Of a stretch of DNA of 16,000 nucleotides, positions 7,587 to 13,732 are shown one piece after another. Numbering within the stretch: the first letter of the stretch is position 1; every line of letters starts with the position of its first letter. Under the pieces are notes generated by a model, which made no database searches, was not told where the DNA came from, and saw only the letters and a list, made by a program, of their open reading frames with translations. Position numbers and translations under genes: made by a program. The stretch is from Symbiodinium natans (Eukaryota; Sar; Dinophyceae; Suessiales; Symbiodiniaceae): NCBI GenBank assembly GCA_905221605.1, contig CAJNDS010000713.1, positions 64,001 through 80,000 on the forward strand. The letters run 5' to 3'.

Positions 7587-7709
7587 CTGGGTAAGCGAAG
7601 ATGCAAACAACGACTTTATGGCAGTTCCTCACCCTCTGAAACAGGCTTCCTTCCCACAGTCCAGTGCGCAAACTTGCTGTACTCTACTATGGACAGCACA
7701 CCGCGAAAA
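7423..7709 (+). CDS. two-exon candidate gene start with consensus splice sites
   Basis: Exon 7423-7590 begins with an ATG just after GGACGTTGCAGGG and reads MQKTTIMCASVRMAAASSVL, then CVGLAVRTRRK, which looks like a signal or transit peptide. The donor TGG|GTAAGCGAAG at 7591 and the acceptor GGCTTCCTTCCCACAG at 7659 are near-consensus and define a 69-nt intron with a good pyrimidine tract. Exon 7660-7709 ends at another consensus donor, GTAAGCCGCC. The 69-nt intron is itself stop-free in frame, so retention would keep the frame. The minus strand competes seriously: its frame over 7330-7586, after acceptor CTTCGCTTACCCAG, reads LAAAMRTDAHMMVVFCIPAT with high G+C at third positions. The strand choice favours plus because three good sites fall within 120 bases. 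Confidence 0.3.
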
Positions 7710-7927
7710 GTAAGCCGCCTCAAGTTTTGCCCTAGATGCCGATCGTCATGGAATACGTATCTGGCTTCGCCCTCGACACAGTACCATGTGCCCTCCGAAC
7801 GCCAACAATCAAGACCCATCCCCAATCGCACCAGGAGGACAGCTCGCATACAAGAAGTTCTCTCAACAATTGGGTTCCCTTATAGGGGCTGTATGAAAGA
7901 ACCCTTACACAACAAGACCTTTGTTTA

Positions 7928-7943
7928 CCCCCCCCCCCCCCCC
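7928..7943 (+). repeat. C16 homopolymer
   Basis: A run of 16 C ends five bases before a CAG (CCCTTCAG), so on the plus strand it forms an extreme polypyrimidine tract for the acceptor at 7948. It is also a likely site of assembly or slippage error. Confidence 0.9.
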
Positions 7944-7948
7944 TTCAG

Positions 7949-8053
7949 AGTAAGCTTCGGGGTCCTAGGCACCGAGTTCCAGTGCATGAGAGCGGCCCGG
8001 ATGGAGAAGGCTTCTCGGACCCTGATGCGGATGGCTTCGGGCTCACGGCTTCG
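7949..8053 (+). CDS. candidate exon after the poly-C acceptor
   Basis: After the (C)16-TTCAG acceptor, a 35-codon frame reads HESGPDGEGFSDPDADGFGL toward its end, acidic and glycine-rich, with a donor-like GTTTTTTGGGG at 8054. It is phase 0 at both ends. A second plus frame over the same bases (VSFGVLGTEFQCMRAARM) is also open and belongs to a 214-codon open frame running from 7482 to 8126. That longer frame crosses the poly-C run as polyproline and is the longest in the window, but it shows no recognisable domain and is probably composite chance. Confidence 0.2.
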
Positions 8054-8490
8054 GTTTTTTGGGGCTTTGAGGTGTTGGCTGACTTGCATGGCTGTGGGTT
8101 GGGGGCTTTCTATTTTAGGAAGGTGACTGCGAGGGGCACTCTCTCTTGAAACTTTCAGAAACGGACGAGGTTCCCCGAAGTATTCTAGAGCCCCATAAAT
8201 AAGCGCCCTTCTGTCATCCTATTTGTCATCCTATTTGTCTAGACATGCCTGGGCATCCACGTCATCGTCTCCACCCTCCCTGCATACCTATAGCCGCGAC
8301 ACTATAGTACTGGGATGTTCTCAGGGACACAGCTCCACAGTGCGCAAGCGAGACAAGTGGCAGTTCAGGGTCTACGCCTCCGAGTTGTGATCTCTCAACT
8401 TGCAGCCGAAGGCACCCACGTAGCATCGCCCAGGGGAGGAGCAGCTCTTCACTCCGCCTCAGCATGAAGAGGGCCCGCAAGCACCTTAAA
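8054..8490. other. mostly featureless stretch, one possible short terminal exon
   Basis: The only exon-like unit seen is 8325-8390 on the plus strand: acceptor GGGATGTTCTCAG, then GHSSTVRKRDKWQFRVYASE and a stop soon after. The minus strand over 8262-8480 is also open. A 12-bp direct duplication (TGTCATCCTATT twice) lies at 8212-8235. Confidence 0.35.
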
Positions 8491-8491
8491 C

Positions 8492-8594
8492 TTTGGGATG
8501 TTCATACTTATTCTAACAGTCCTTAATAGGGATTCTAAGTGGGGGTACTTTAATCCCCAGTAAGGACTGTTAGTAGAAGGGGGAACGTCCCAAA
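8492..8594. mobile_element. palindromic MITE-like element, 43-bp arms, 17-nt loop
   Basis: The left arm 8492-8534 and right arm 8552-8594 are inverted repeats with about 35 of 43 positions matching, including a perfect 12-bp pair TAACAGTCCTTA / TAAGGACTGTTA and outer ends TTTGGGATGTTC / GAACGTCCCAAA. The loop is CTAAGTGGGGGTACTTT. The right end runs into CCCTAACC of a telomere-like block. The whole unit could fold as a long hairpin. Confidence 0.55.
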
Positions 8595-8618
8595 CCCTAA
8601 CCTCTAAACTTCCTAAAG

Positions 8619-8667
8619 GCCCGAAACAAGCGCAGGGCTGCTGCGAACTGATGGTACCCTAGAATTG
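8619..8667 (+). CDS. possible 49-nt micro-exon between opposite telomeric blocks
   Basis: TTCCTAAAG acts as a possible acceptor and TTG|GTGTAGGG as a donor merging into TTTAGGG repeats. The frame (PETSAGLLRTDGTLEL) is open, but at this length openness means little. Confidence 0.13.
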
Positions 8668-8669
8668 GT

Positions 8670-8705
8670 GTAGGGTTTAGGGTTAGGGTTTAGGGCTTGG
8701 GGTTT
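8670..8705 (+). repeat. short TTTAGGG block
   Basis: TAGGGTTTAGGGTTAGGG and variants, opposite to the CCCTAACC block at 8594-8610. Confidence 0.88.
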
Positions 8706-8795
8706 CAGGTGAAGGCTTCCAACAGGCCCTAACGCCCCATACAATCCTGAAAAGCCACAAAATACATCTTAAAATATATGTTTTAAAAAATAAAC

Positions 8796-8903
8796 CCTAA
8801 ACCACCCTAAGCCCCCCCCTAAACCCTAAACCCTAAACCCTAAACCCTAAACCCTAAACCCTAAACCCTAAACCCTAAGCTCTAAGCTCTAAACCCTAAA
8901 CCC
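8796..8903 (-). repeat. longest telomere-like array, nine or more perfect CCCTAAA units
   Basis: Perfect tandem units run from about 8818 to 8877, with degenerate units on both sides (CTCTAAG). It adjoins the stop codon of the minus-strand gene model on its right. Confidence 0.96.
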
Positions 8904-8904
8904 A

Positions 8905-9646
8905 TTACAGCCGGGCTCCAGGCCGGTCGCGGGCGAAGCCCCTGGAGGCCAGGGCCGCATCGAGCTCCCCGGCCAGGTCTTCGGGCTCCGACACCATTAC
9001 GCCTGGACTTTTCTTTGCTGGGGTTTGGGGTTTAGGGTTTAGGGTTTAGGGTTTAGGGTTTAGGGTTTAGGGTTTGTCTTCCTACCTATGTTGCTATTGC
9101 TACTGCTTACACCTGGTTGTGGCTTCTGAGGTTCAGGCTCTGGACGGGGTGGAAGTTTCGTGGGTTCTCTAAGGCTTCGCCTAAAGCTCCAGAATCCTAA
9201 AGCCCCAGCAGCTGAAACCTCTTGTTCTACCAGAACCCTAAGGTTCTTAAGGTAGTTGCACTCTTGAACCTAAAGATTTCATACTTACGGGTCTTTTCTG
9301 ACCCTCGCAAGGAGAGGTGACCGGTGTCGGACCAGATTGTGGGGGCTTAGGAGGGCTTTGATACGAGGATTCCCTTGGTCCCGTCGGTTCTTGTGAAGCT
9401 TCCGCGCTTGATGGGTTGCCACAGTCAGCCCTAGATGAGATCTTACACAAACTTGGGCTCGAAGCGACCTTAGCAAACCAATGAACCTGCAAGCGGCGGT
9501 TGCTAAAAAGGTCCTTTAAAATGCACGGACCATGGGACACAGGGACGTCCCTGATTGCAAAGCTGCAGCCACTCTGTGCCCACCTTCGGCTGCAATTGCA
9601 TCAAGATTTGCGACCAGGCGCTGGCGACCTCTTCAGGGAACATCAT
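8905..9646 (-). CDS. four-exon minus-strand gene model, 165 aa, ATG to stop, hypothetical
   Basis: The exons on the minus strand are 9646-9539 (from tandem ATGs), 9486-9289, 9196-9113 and 9012-8905 (TAA), with all introns in phase 0. Key signals are the acceptor CCGCTTGCAG before 9486, the textbook donor GTAAGTATG at 9288, the donor CAG|GTGTAAGC at 9112 and an AAG acceptor at 9013 directly after a CCCTAAACCCCAAACCCCAG tract. Exon 1 reads FPEEVASAWSQILMQLQPKV. Exon 4 reads MVSEPEDLAGELDAALASRG with G or C at about 25 of 29 third positions, the best coding signature in the window. Exon 2 contains WFAKVASSPSLCKISSR, whose spacing loosely resembles the tail of retroelement RNase H domains (WFA-basic-V-x-S...SR). 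That is only a hint. Intron 3 (100 nt) contains eight telomeric repeats. The first donor (GTCCCA) is weak, and exon 2 also reads further upstream without a splice. The plus strand of 8911-9020 is open as well. Confidence 0.4.
9021..9075 (+). repeat. telomere-like array, TTTAGGG, near perfect
   Basis: Eight units, seven perfect. On the minus strand it is CCCTAAA inside proposed intron 9112-9013, directly before the acceptor. Confidence 0.96.
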
Positions 9647-9706
9647 GGCTTACAATGGGTTTAGGGTGAACAAAAACTCTACACCCAAAACCCTTAACTT
9701 TAGGGC

Positions 9707-9897
9707 TTACAAGTAGGACTTATGATGACTTCTCAGGCGCAGGTCCTCGATCTCCTCGAGGCCTAGTGCCCCGCGACTCATGCCCAGCCTCGCGCAGGAA
9801 TGCGGTGCACCACGTCCAGCAAGAGCGCCTCTATGGCCAGCACAGGACGGAACTCATGATAGAAACCAGACTCATGGGCATCTTGGGTCACACAAAT
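9707..9897 (-). CDS. minus-strand exon pair or frameshifted exon, unknown protein
   Basis: From 9897 leftwards one frame reads HESGFYHEFRPVLAIEALLL and on through DVVHRIPARGW to a TGA at 9778-9780. An overlapping frame begins at 9781 with MSRGALGLEEIEDLRLRSHH and runs to TAA at 9707, passing a perfect donor TT|GTAAGC at 9710. Both halves look like genuine protein and lie in different frames, so the segment is either a pseudogene exon with an indel near 9780 or two exons joined by a splice I cannot place. It lies just upstream of the 8905-9646 model on the same strand and may belong to it, but I could not match the phase. Confidence 0.28.
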
Positions 9898-9929
9898 TCA
9901 GAAGCCCGACAGGTCTTCAGCAACCCGTA

Positions 9930-9955
9930 GCCCTAAACCCCAAACCCTAAACCCG
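9930..9955 (-). repeat. short CCCTAAA block
   Basis: Three to four units with one CCCCAAA variant. A smaller GGGTTTAGGG lies at 9658-9667. Confidence 0.88.
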
Positions 9956-9995
9956 TGCAGCCTCAGACTACAGATGCTATGTGCTTTGTGCCACC

Positions 9996-10286
9996 ATGGT
10001 CATGCTTAAGCTTCTGTCTGATCATGTTCATCTTTTCAAAGACAATAACCTCATCCCGAGAACTTGGCCAGTATACCCTGGGCTGAGGAAGCCATTGGGG
10101 TTTTCACGATGGTTACCAGTGTTCCTTGTCATCAACAATACTATTCCGAGACTTGCCCCATTAAGCCTTGGCCTACGGCCCATAAGTCCCGAACCGCCAA
10201 GTAGTCCGAAACCACGAGATGCCCCCAAGCCCTGTATAGACCCTAAACCCCTAAGCCCCGAAACCCGTCAACCCCTAAACTCCTAA
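9996..10286 (+). CDS. open frame with Kozak-like start, 96 codons
   Basis: The ATG at 9996 lies in GCCACCATGG. The frame runs through MVMLKLLSDHVHLFKDNNLI and a W/P-rich middle, then degrades into a proline-, serine- and lysine-rich tail as it enters the CCCCTAAA array, stopping at 10286. The last third is clearly repeat-encoded. A short exon ending before about 10220 is the most that could be real. The minus strand is open over 10028-10228. Confidence 0.18.
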   Translation: MVMLKLLSDHVHLFKDNNLIPRTWPVYPGLRKPLGFSRWLPVFLVINNTIPRLAPLSLGLRPISPEPPSSPKPRDAPKPCIDPKPLSPETRQPLNS

Positions 10287-10386
10287 AACCCCTAAACCCC
10301 TAAGCCCCTAAATCACCCCTAAACCCCTAGACCCCTAAACCCCTGAACCCCTAAACCCCTTAACCCCTGAACCCTAAACTCCTAGT
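10240..10386 (-). repeat. octamer array, CCCCTAAA type
   Basis: About 17 units with the extra C (AAACCCCT), including AAGCCCCT, GACCCCT and GAACCCCT variants. This is a block-specific variant, distinct from the heptamer arrays nearby. Confidence 0.93.
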
Positions 10387-10505
10387 CCCAGGAGCCCAGT
10401 CAGCGCGACCAGCCCATGCGAGCCGCCCATGGTCACTGGCATTCCGGCGGGCCAGCCAAATCATGTCGGATAGCCTCGGAGGCCCTAAGCCCTCTGTACC
10501 GCATC

Positions 10506-10660
10506 AGAAAAAAATATATATATATATATGTATATGTATGAATGTCATCTGAAACACATAAAATAAATGAGCATGTAGAAATGTGTATATACAGTGTATA
10601 TCTGTATATATATACATATATATACGTCTGCAGAGACTCGCACACACGCACACGCATGTA
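10506..10660. repeat. AT-rich microsatellite cluster (TA, GTATATA, then CACACG)
   Basis: A(7) then (TA)n, a non-repetitive bridge of about 40 bp, then GTATATA/TATATACA tracts and a short CA-rich stretch (CACACACGCACACGCAT). Parts are self-complementary. Confidence 0.9.
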
Positions 10661-10712
10661 ATCATACCCATCGACACCTCCACTCCCCACCGCAAAACCT
10701 TCAACTGCCCAG

Positions 10713-10903
10713 GACAACTTCCACAAGCACTCCCTCTTTCAAGTGGCCCGGCTGACTGCTCGGCATCCAGTGGTGCAAGGCCGGCACCTTTTCCACGAGC
10801 GATGGGGATTCAGGGTTTAGGGCTTAGGTTATAAGGGTATGAAGTGTTGAGCCTACATGTGCTGCTACAACTGCAGGACACAATGGTCAGAGATGTTAGC
10901 TGA
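10713..10903 (+). CDS. 3' end of a gene: exon, 62-nt telomeric intron, terminal exon
   Basis: The acceptor CCTTCAACTGCCCAG at 10712 opens an exon of exactly 34 codons containing FQVARLTARHPVVQGRHLFH, ending AGG|GTTTAGGG at 10815, phase 0 at both ends, with about 74% G+C at third positions. The intron 10815-10876 starts with the telomeric unit GTTTAGGGCTTAGG and ends GCTGCTACAACTGCAG. The frame resumes as DTMVRDVS and stops at TGA 10901-10903. The acceptor resembles that of the 40-nt intron at 14578 (CTACAATCTGCAG). Upstream exons are not identified because of the AT microsatellite. No family recognised. Confidence 0.35.
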
Positions 10904-10941
10904 GACGCACGTGACAAACCAATGGGAATCCCTTTCCCCTC

Positions 10942-11250
10942 ATGTCAACAAACTGGAGTTTGTGCTGTAATGATGCCATTCAGGGAAAGATGGGAAAGGA
11001 GTCATGGTTTTCGATTGATGTAGGTTTTCTCTTGGATGACCACATCCTTACTTGTACTTGGATGCCGCCTGGAGTTCCAGATGCTGTTCGTAGAACTTCG
11101 GTGGTAAGCTTATCCGGGGGAGGCACTTGTCCCGGGTGTGTTAGGGCGATTCAGCAGCGCTCTCAGAAGGCCCCAACCCACCGTCATTCCAACGAAACAG
11201 GTACTTTTCGAGACATGCTGCTGATGCTCAATCCCACGCACCGCGACTGA
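10942..11250 (+). CDS. ATG-to-stop open frame, 102 codons, hypothetical
   Basis: The frame starts at ATG 10942 (MSTNWSLCCNDAIQGKMGKE) and ends at TGA in 11248-11250. It has a small cysteine pair (CPGC) and a hydrophilic H/T/R/D end. Consensus-like splice sites inside, GTAAGCTTATCC at 11104 and CAG|GTACTT at 11201, suggest that if the region is transcribed it may be spliced rather than read straight through. The antisense 11110-11613 is a 167-codon open frame without a recognisable domain. Confidence 0.22.
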   Translation: MSTNWSLCCNDAIQGKMGKESWFSIDVGFLLDDHILTCTWMPPGVPDAVRRTSVVSLSGGGTCPGCVRAIQQRSQKAPTHRHSNETGTFRDMLLMLNPTHRD

Positions 11251-11436
11251 AGGCAGCAGTTCAGCACACGCCTCAAACAAGAATGTCAGAGGAGGATGAG
11301 GGGTAGGCATCGGGGGGGAGGTGAGGCGAGCTGGCAAGTTCAGAAAGCTGCTCCAACCAAGTTGCGAAGTTGAAAGGACCCCTCTGCTAACTGCCGAGCA
11401 TCCGGAAGGCTTCGTTAACGTCGATGCCTTCTTCTT

Positions 11437-11967
11437 GTGCTCCCTGGACATCCGCTGAGGGCGAGAAGGGGTCAGGATCAGGATTCCAGGATTTCGGGCT
11501 GGAAGGACCGGGTAAGTTGCCCCTGCATGGAAGACGTTGGCATTGCGTACTTTGAGCATTCGTCTCTTGGGCTCTCTCCGCCGTCCTTCCCAAGTCTGAA
11601 ATCCCTGGTACATTCTTCTTCCTACTGCCTAGCATGCTTGTTCATCAGATCAAGCAGCGCCAGCAAACATGCTGACTCCTCGGGGGATGCGTGCCATCAC
11701 ATGCAATGTCAGCGGCACAACCACGGGAGCTGCACGATGTTGATTCCAGACGCTGCTGCACGAGCTACTACAATCCCTGTGTCCCCTTCAGTCCCCTTGA
11801 GTCCCCTTCAGCCCCCTTCAGCCCCCTTCAGTCCATCCGAAGCCCAAGTGCAAGCTCTAAGACTGAAAGACTGCAGCACAAACCACCTCGACAAGGCGAG
11901 CCAGATCCTTGTCACCAAAGAAGAACGTGCAGGCCCGGGTGGAGGTCAGAATCCTGGACGATGGTAG
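11437..11967 (+). CDS. open frame of 176 codons, C-terminal part most protein-like
   Basis: The frame is open from 11437 to the TAG at 11965-11967. The first half is S/C/H-rich and unconvincing. The middle is repeat-encoded (P/S/F/Q from the decamer at 11781-11830), and the part from about 11838 (RLKDCSTNHLDKASQILVTK and onward, EERAGPGGGQ) looks like coding sequence, ending at a donor-like GATG|GTAGGCC at 11964. An exon covering about 11833-11963 is the most defensible reading. Confidence 0.2.
   Translation: MLPGHPLRARRGQDQDSRISGWKDRVSCPCMEDVGIAYFEHSSLGLSPPSFPSLKSLVHSSSYCLACLFIRSSSASKHADSSGDACHHMQCQRHNHGSCTMLIPDAAARATTIPVSPSVPLSPLQPPSAPFSPSEAQVQALRLKDCSTNHLDKASQILVTKEERAGPGGGQNPGRW
11781..11830 (+). 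repeat. decamer tandem repeat (GTCCCCTTCA)5
   Basis: Five contiguous 10-bp units (consensus GYCCCCTTSA) are followed by a partial sixth. Each unit boundary creates a CCCCTTCAG, an acceptor-like motif, so the array is a ladder of possible 3' splice sites. Ten bp is not a multiple of three, so copy number changes would shift any frame. Confidence 0.85.
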
Positions 11968-12303
11968 GCCAGGGTTGGGGGTTTTGCTGATGGCGGTTGT
12001 ACTCCCTGGTAGCCAAGCCAATCTGAAATTTCGGTATCGTTCCCGCGCGAGCCTTCACATCCTTCAAATCCCTTACCTCCTAATAGCCTTCGGCCCCTGG
12101 GTTAGGGGTGCTGTCTTAGTCTTCACATCAGGGTTGGCCTATGCTGGGGTCGCCTGGAAAGCAACTTTTACAATGACAACTCCAATAAAAAGCAGCTCCC
12201 GACAGGATCCACATTTTCAACAAGTTCCAAGTTGCTGGACCACGGATCACATTTTGCGGCGGTGTTTGGCTAACTCTGTTCAGGTTTTTCAAGGTTTTGG
12301 GCC

Positions 12304-12362
12304 GAGGGGGGTTGGGGGGTGCGGGGCTGGGGAGCGGTGGGTGAGGGGCGGGGGGTGGGGGG
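12304..12362 (+). repeat. G-rich tract with G-quadruplex potential
   Basis: This stretch is almost all G with short T/C/A spacers and contains more than four runs of at least four G within 60 bases. On the minus strand it is a C-rich tract encoding polyproline. It could fold as a G-quadruplex on the plus strand or serve as a pyrimidine tract on the minus strand. Confidence 0.75.
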
Positions 12363-12615
12363 CTTTTGTGCATCATACGGCCCAACGATGCTTCATGCTG
12401 CTGGAGCAGAAATCGCTGTCGCCAGCGTCCATCCCTATTGCCATGCCCAATGCTTAACGTGTCCGTGGTGGCCCACATCCATGCCACATGCAATCATGCT
12501 AGAACACTGGCAGTCACTGGCACAGCCACGATGTTGTCGCGCTTGTGCAACCTACAGACCTACACTCGAGGCCCCGTAACCCACGACCCGAAACATCTAT
12601 GGCAAACTTCTTCTG

Positions 12616-13077
12616 ATGCGCACCCATGCAGAAGCCGCTTTGAAAGTAGCTCCAGACTTAAGAAAACGACTTTCGTACCAACTGCACAAAGGTCCGCATT
12701 TCAGCTTCGGACTTCGGGGCTCGGAACGACATTGTCACTGGCAACTCCCCCCTCCCCCTCCCCCCAAGAATCTGAAACGAAGGTCCTGGGATTCATGACT
12801 TCCGTGAGGTCGAGCTCGAGGAGGTCACTACCCAAAAGTGGGCGAAGTCCTTGGAATCAGGGATCGCCGCACCAGTTGCATCAGGAGGTGTTAGGGTTGA
12901 GGGTTTAGGGTTTAGGGTCTAGGGTTTGGCGTTTAGGGTTTAGGGTTTAGGGTGTTGAAAGTAGCCTCACCCCTGGATTTCTTTGCAGCTGCTTTGACCC
13001 TGAAGCCTGCAAGGAATCAGTTCGGACTCCGAGAGTCCCAACATCCTTCAGATGGAGATACCAGGGTTTTGAACTGA
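12616..13077 (+). CDS. three-exon gene model, 103 aa, ATG to stop, hypothetical
   Basis: The exons are 12616-12733, 12783-12887 and 12989-13077, totalling 312 nt with matching phase-1 introns. Exon 1 begins MRTHAEAALKVAPDLRKRLS. Intron 1 (49 nt) starts GTCACTGG and contains CCCCCCTCCCCCTCCCCCC before an AAG acceptor. Exon 2 reads HDFREVELEEVTTQKWAKSL, acidic, with G at about half of codon first positions. Intron 2 (101 nt) starts GTGTTAGGG, is composed largely of TTTAGGG repeats, and ends with the strong acceptor GGATTTCTTTGCAG. Exon 3 reads ALTLKPARNQFGLRESQH and ends at TGA. This is the clearest case in the window of an intron built from a telomere-like array. The exon 1 donor is weak, and the frame is open slightly upstream of the ATG. 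No domain recognised. Confidence 0.42.
12890..12954 (+). repeat. telomere-like array, TTTAGGG, inside an intron model
   Basis: About nine units with GTCTAGGG and TTGGCG variants. It occupies most of the proposed intron 12888-12988. Confidence 0.95.
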
Positions 13078-13176
13078 ACAAGAAGAAAGTCCAGAGATGA
13101 GGTCTACACTTGGAACATGGTGTTTTCCTAACTTGAGGTACTTTTTGGAGTCCTTATTACAAGGGAATCTATTCTA

Positions 13177-13200
13177 GGGGTCCCTATTTTCGTAAACCAT
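13177..13200 (-). mobile_element. single end of the inverted-repeat family
   Basis: AGGGGTCCCTATTTTCGTAA is the reverse complement of the GTTTACGAAAATAGGGRCCC-type end seen at 2462-2567. I find only a weak partner to its left (about 13110), so this is a degraded or solo end. Confidence 0.3.
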
Positions 13201-13320
13201 CGTTTGGCTCCCGTATAGTCCTTCCTTCCTTCCGGCGTGGCGGTTTACCGAGTCCGAGGGTGAGTCGACTTCCTCGAGCTTCACTGGGAACCACCCTAAA
13301 GCACTCGAGAACGTCAACTC

Positions 13321-13515
13321 ATGCCTGCCCAGGGTCTAGGGCTTCAGGGCTCGGGCTTCGGGTTTAGGGCTTCGGGTTTAGGGCTTAGGCCCCCAAGTCA
13401 GTTCCCAGTTCGGCTGTCTGTGGGTGCGGATCATTGGCCTGGGAGTGCCTACCTGCTCCCCTGTTGGACCATTCTGCACACTGGAGTCACTAGAATAACG
13501 ATTCACCTAGACTAA
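13321..13515 (+). CDS. small ATG-to-stop frame crossing a telomeric tract, 64 codons or 39 if spliced
   Basis: The frame starts ATG at 13321 (MPAQ) and passes in frame through GGCTTCGGGTTTAGGG repeats as a glycine/phenylalanine/leucine stretch, ending VRLSVGADHWPGSAYLLPCW and a stop at 13515. If GTCTAGGG at 13334 is a donor and CAAGTCAGTTCCCAG at 13405 an acceptor, the telomeric part is removed in phase. A second frame after the same acceptor (FGCLWVRIIGLGVPTCSPVG, stop at 13496-13498) is an equal competitor. Confidence 0.23.
   Translation: MPAQGLGLQGSGFGFRASGLGLRPPSQFPVRLSVGADHWPGSAYLLPCWTILHTGVTRITIHLD
13334..13388 (+). repeat. degenerate telomere-like block with GGGCTTC units
   Basis: Alternating GGGTTTA and GGGCTTC/GGGCTCG units. 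Confidence 0.85.
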
Positions 13516-13531
13516 AGATGTGGCTTCTGGT

Positions 13532-13664
13532 CCCTAAAACCCCAAAACCCCAAGATCCCAAAACCCCAAGACCCCAAAACCTTAAAACCCAAAAACCCAA
13601 GAACCCTAAAACCCTAGAACCCTAAAACCCTAAAACCCTAAAAGCCTAAAACCCTAAAGCCCTT
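13532..13664 (-). repeat. octamer array, CCCTAAAA/CCCCAAAA type
   Basis: About 16 units. The first half is CCCCAAAA/CCCCAAGA and the second half CCCTAAAA, so the variant changes in order along the block. Confidence 0.93.
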
Positions 13665-13732
13665 AAGCTGAGAGAACCAGACGACAGCAGAACGAAAGAA
13701 CACACGGACATGAGGCCATGTCTTCATGAGCC

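Noticed and set aside
7482-8126. The longest open frame, 214 codons, as a single-exon gene
   Set aside because: It crosses the C16 run as polyproline, has no recognisable domain, and its middle conflicts with good plus-strand splice signals at 7591, 7659 and 7710. Composite chance is more likely, though its length is at the edge of what random DNA would give.
10433-10704. Open frames across the AT microsatellite with I/Y runs
   Set aside because: Encoded by TA repeats. The only part with protein character is the minus-strand 10400-10490 segment, which is open in two frames and cannot be called.
11110-11613. Minus-strand 167-codon open frame
   Set aside because: Low-complexity P/T/S segments, no domain, and overlap with plus-strand frames that have better splice context. 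Frames of this length occur by chance in 16 kb.
11909-12457. 182-codon plus-strand open frame
   Set aside because: Its C-terminal third is encoded by the G-rich tract (G/W/R runs), and the start overlaps the preceding frame. No domain is visible.
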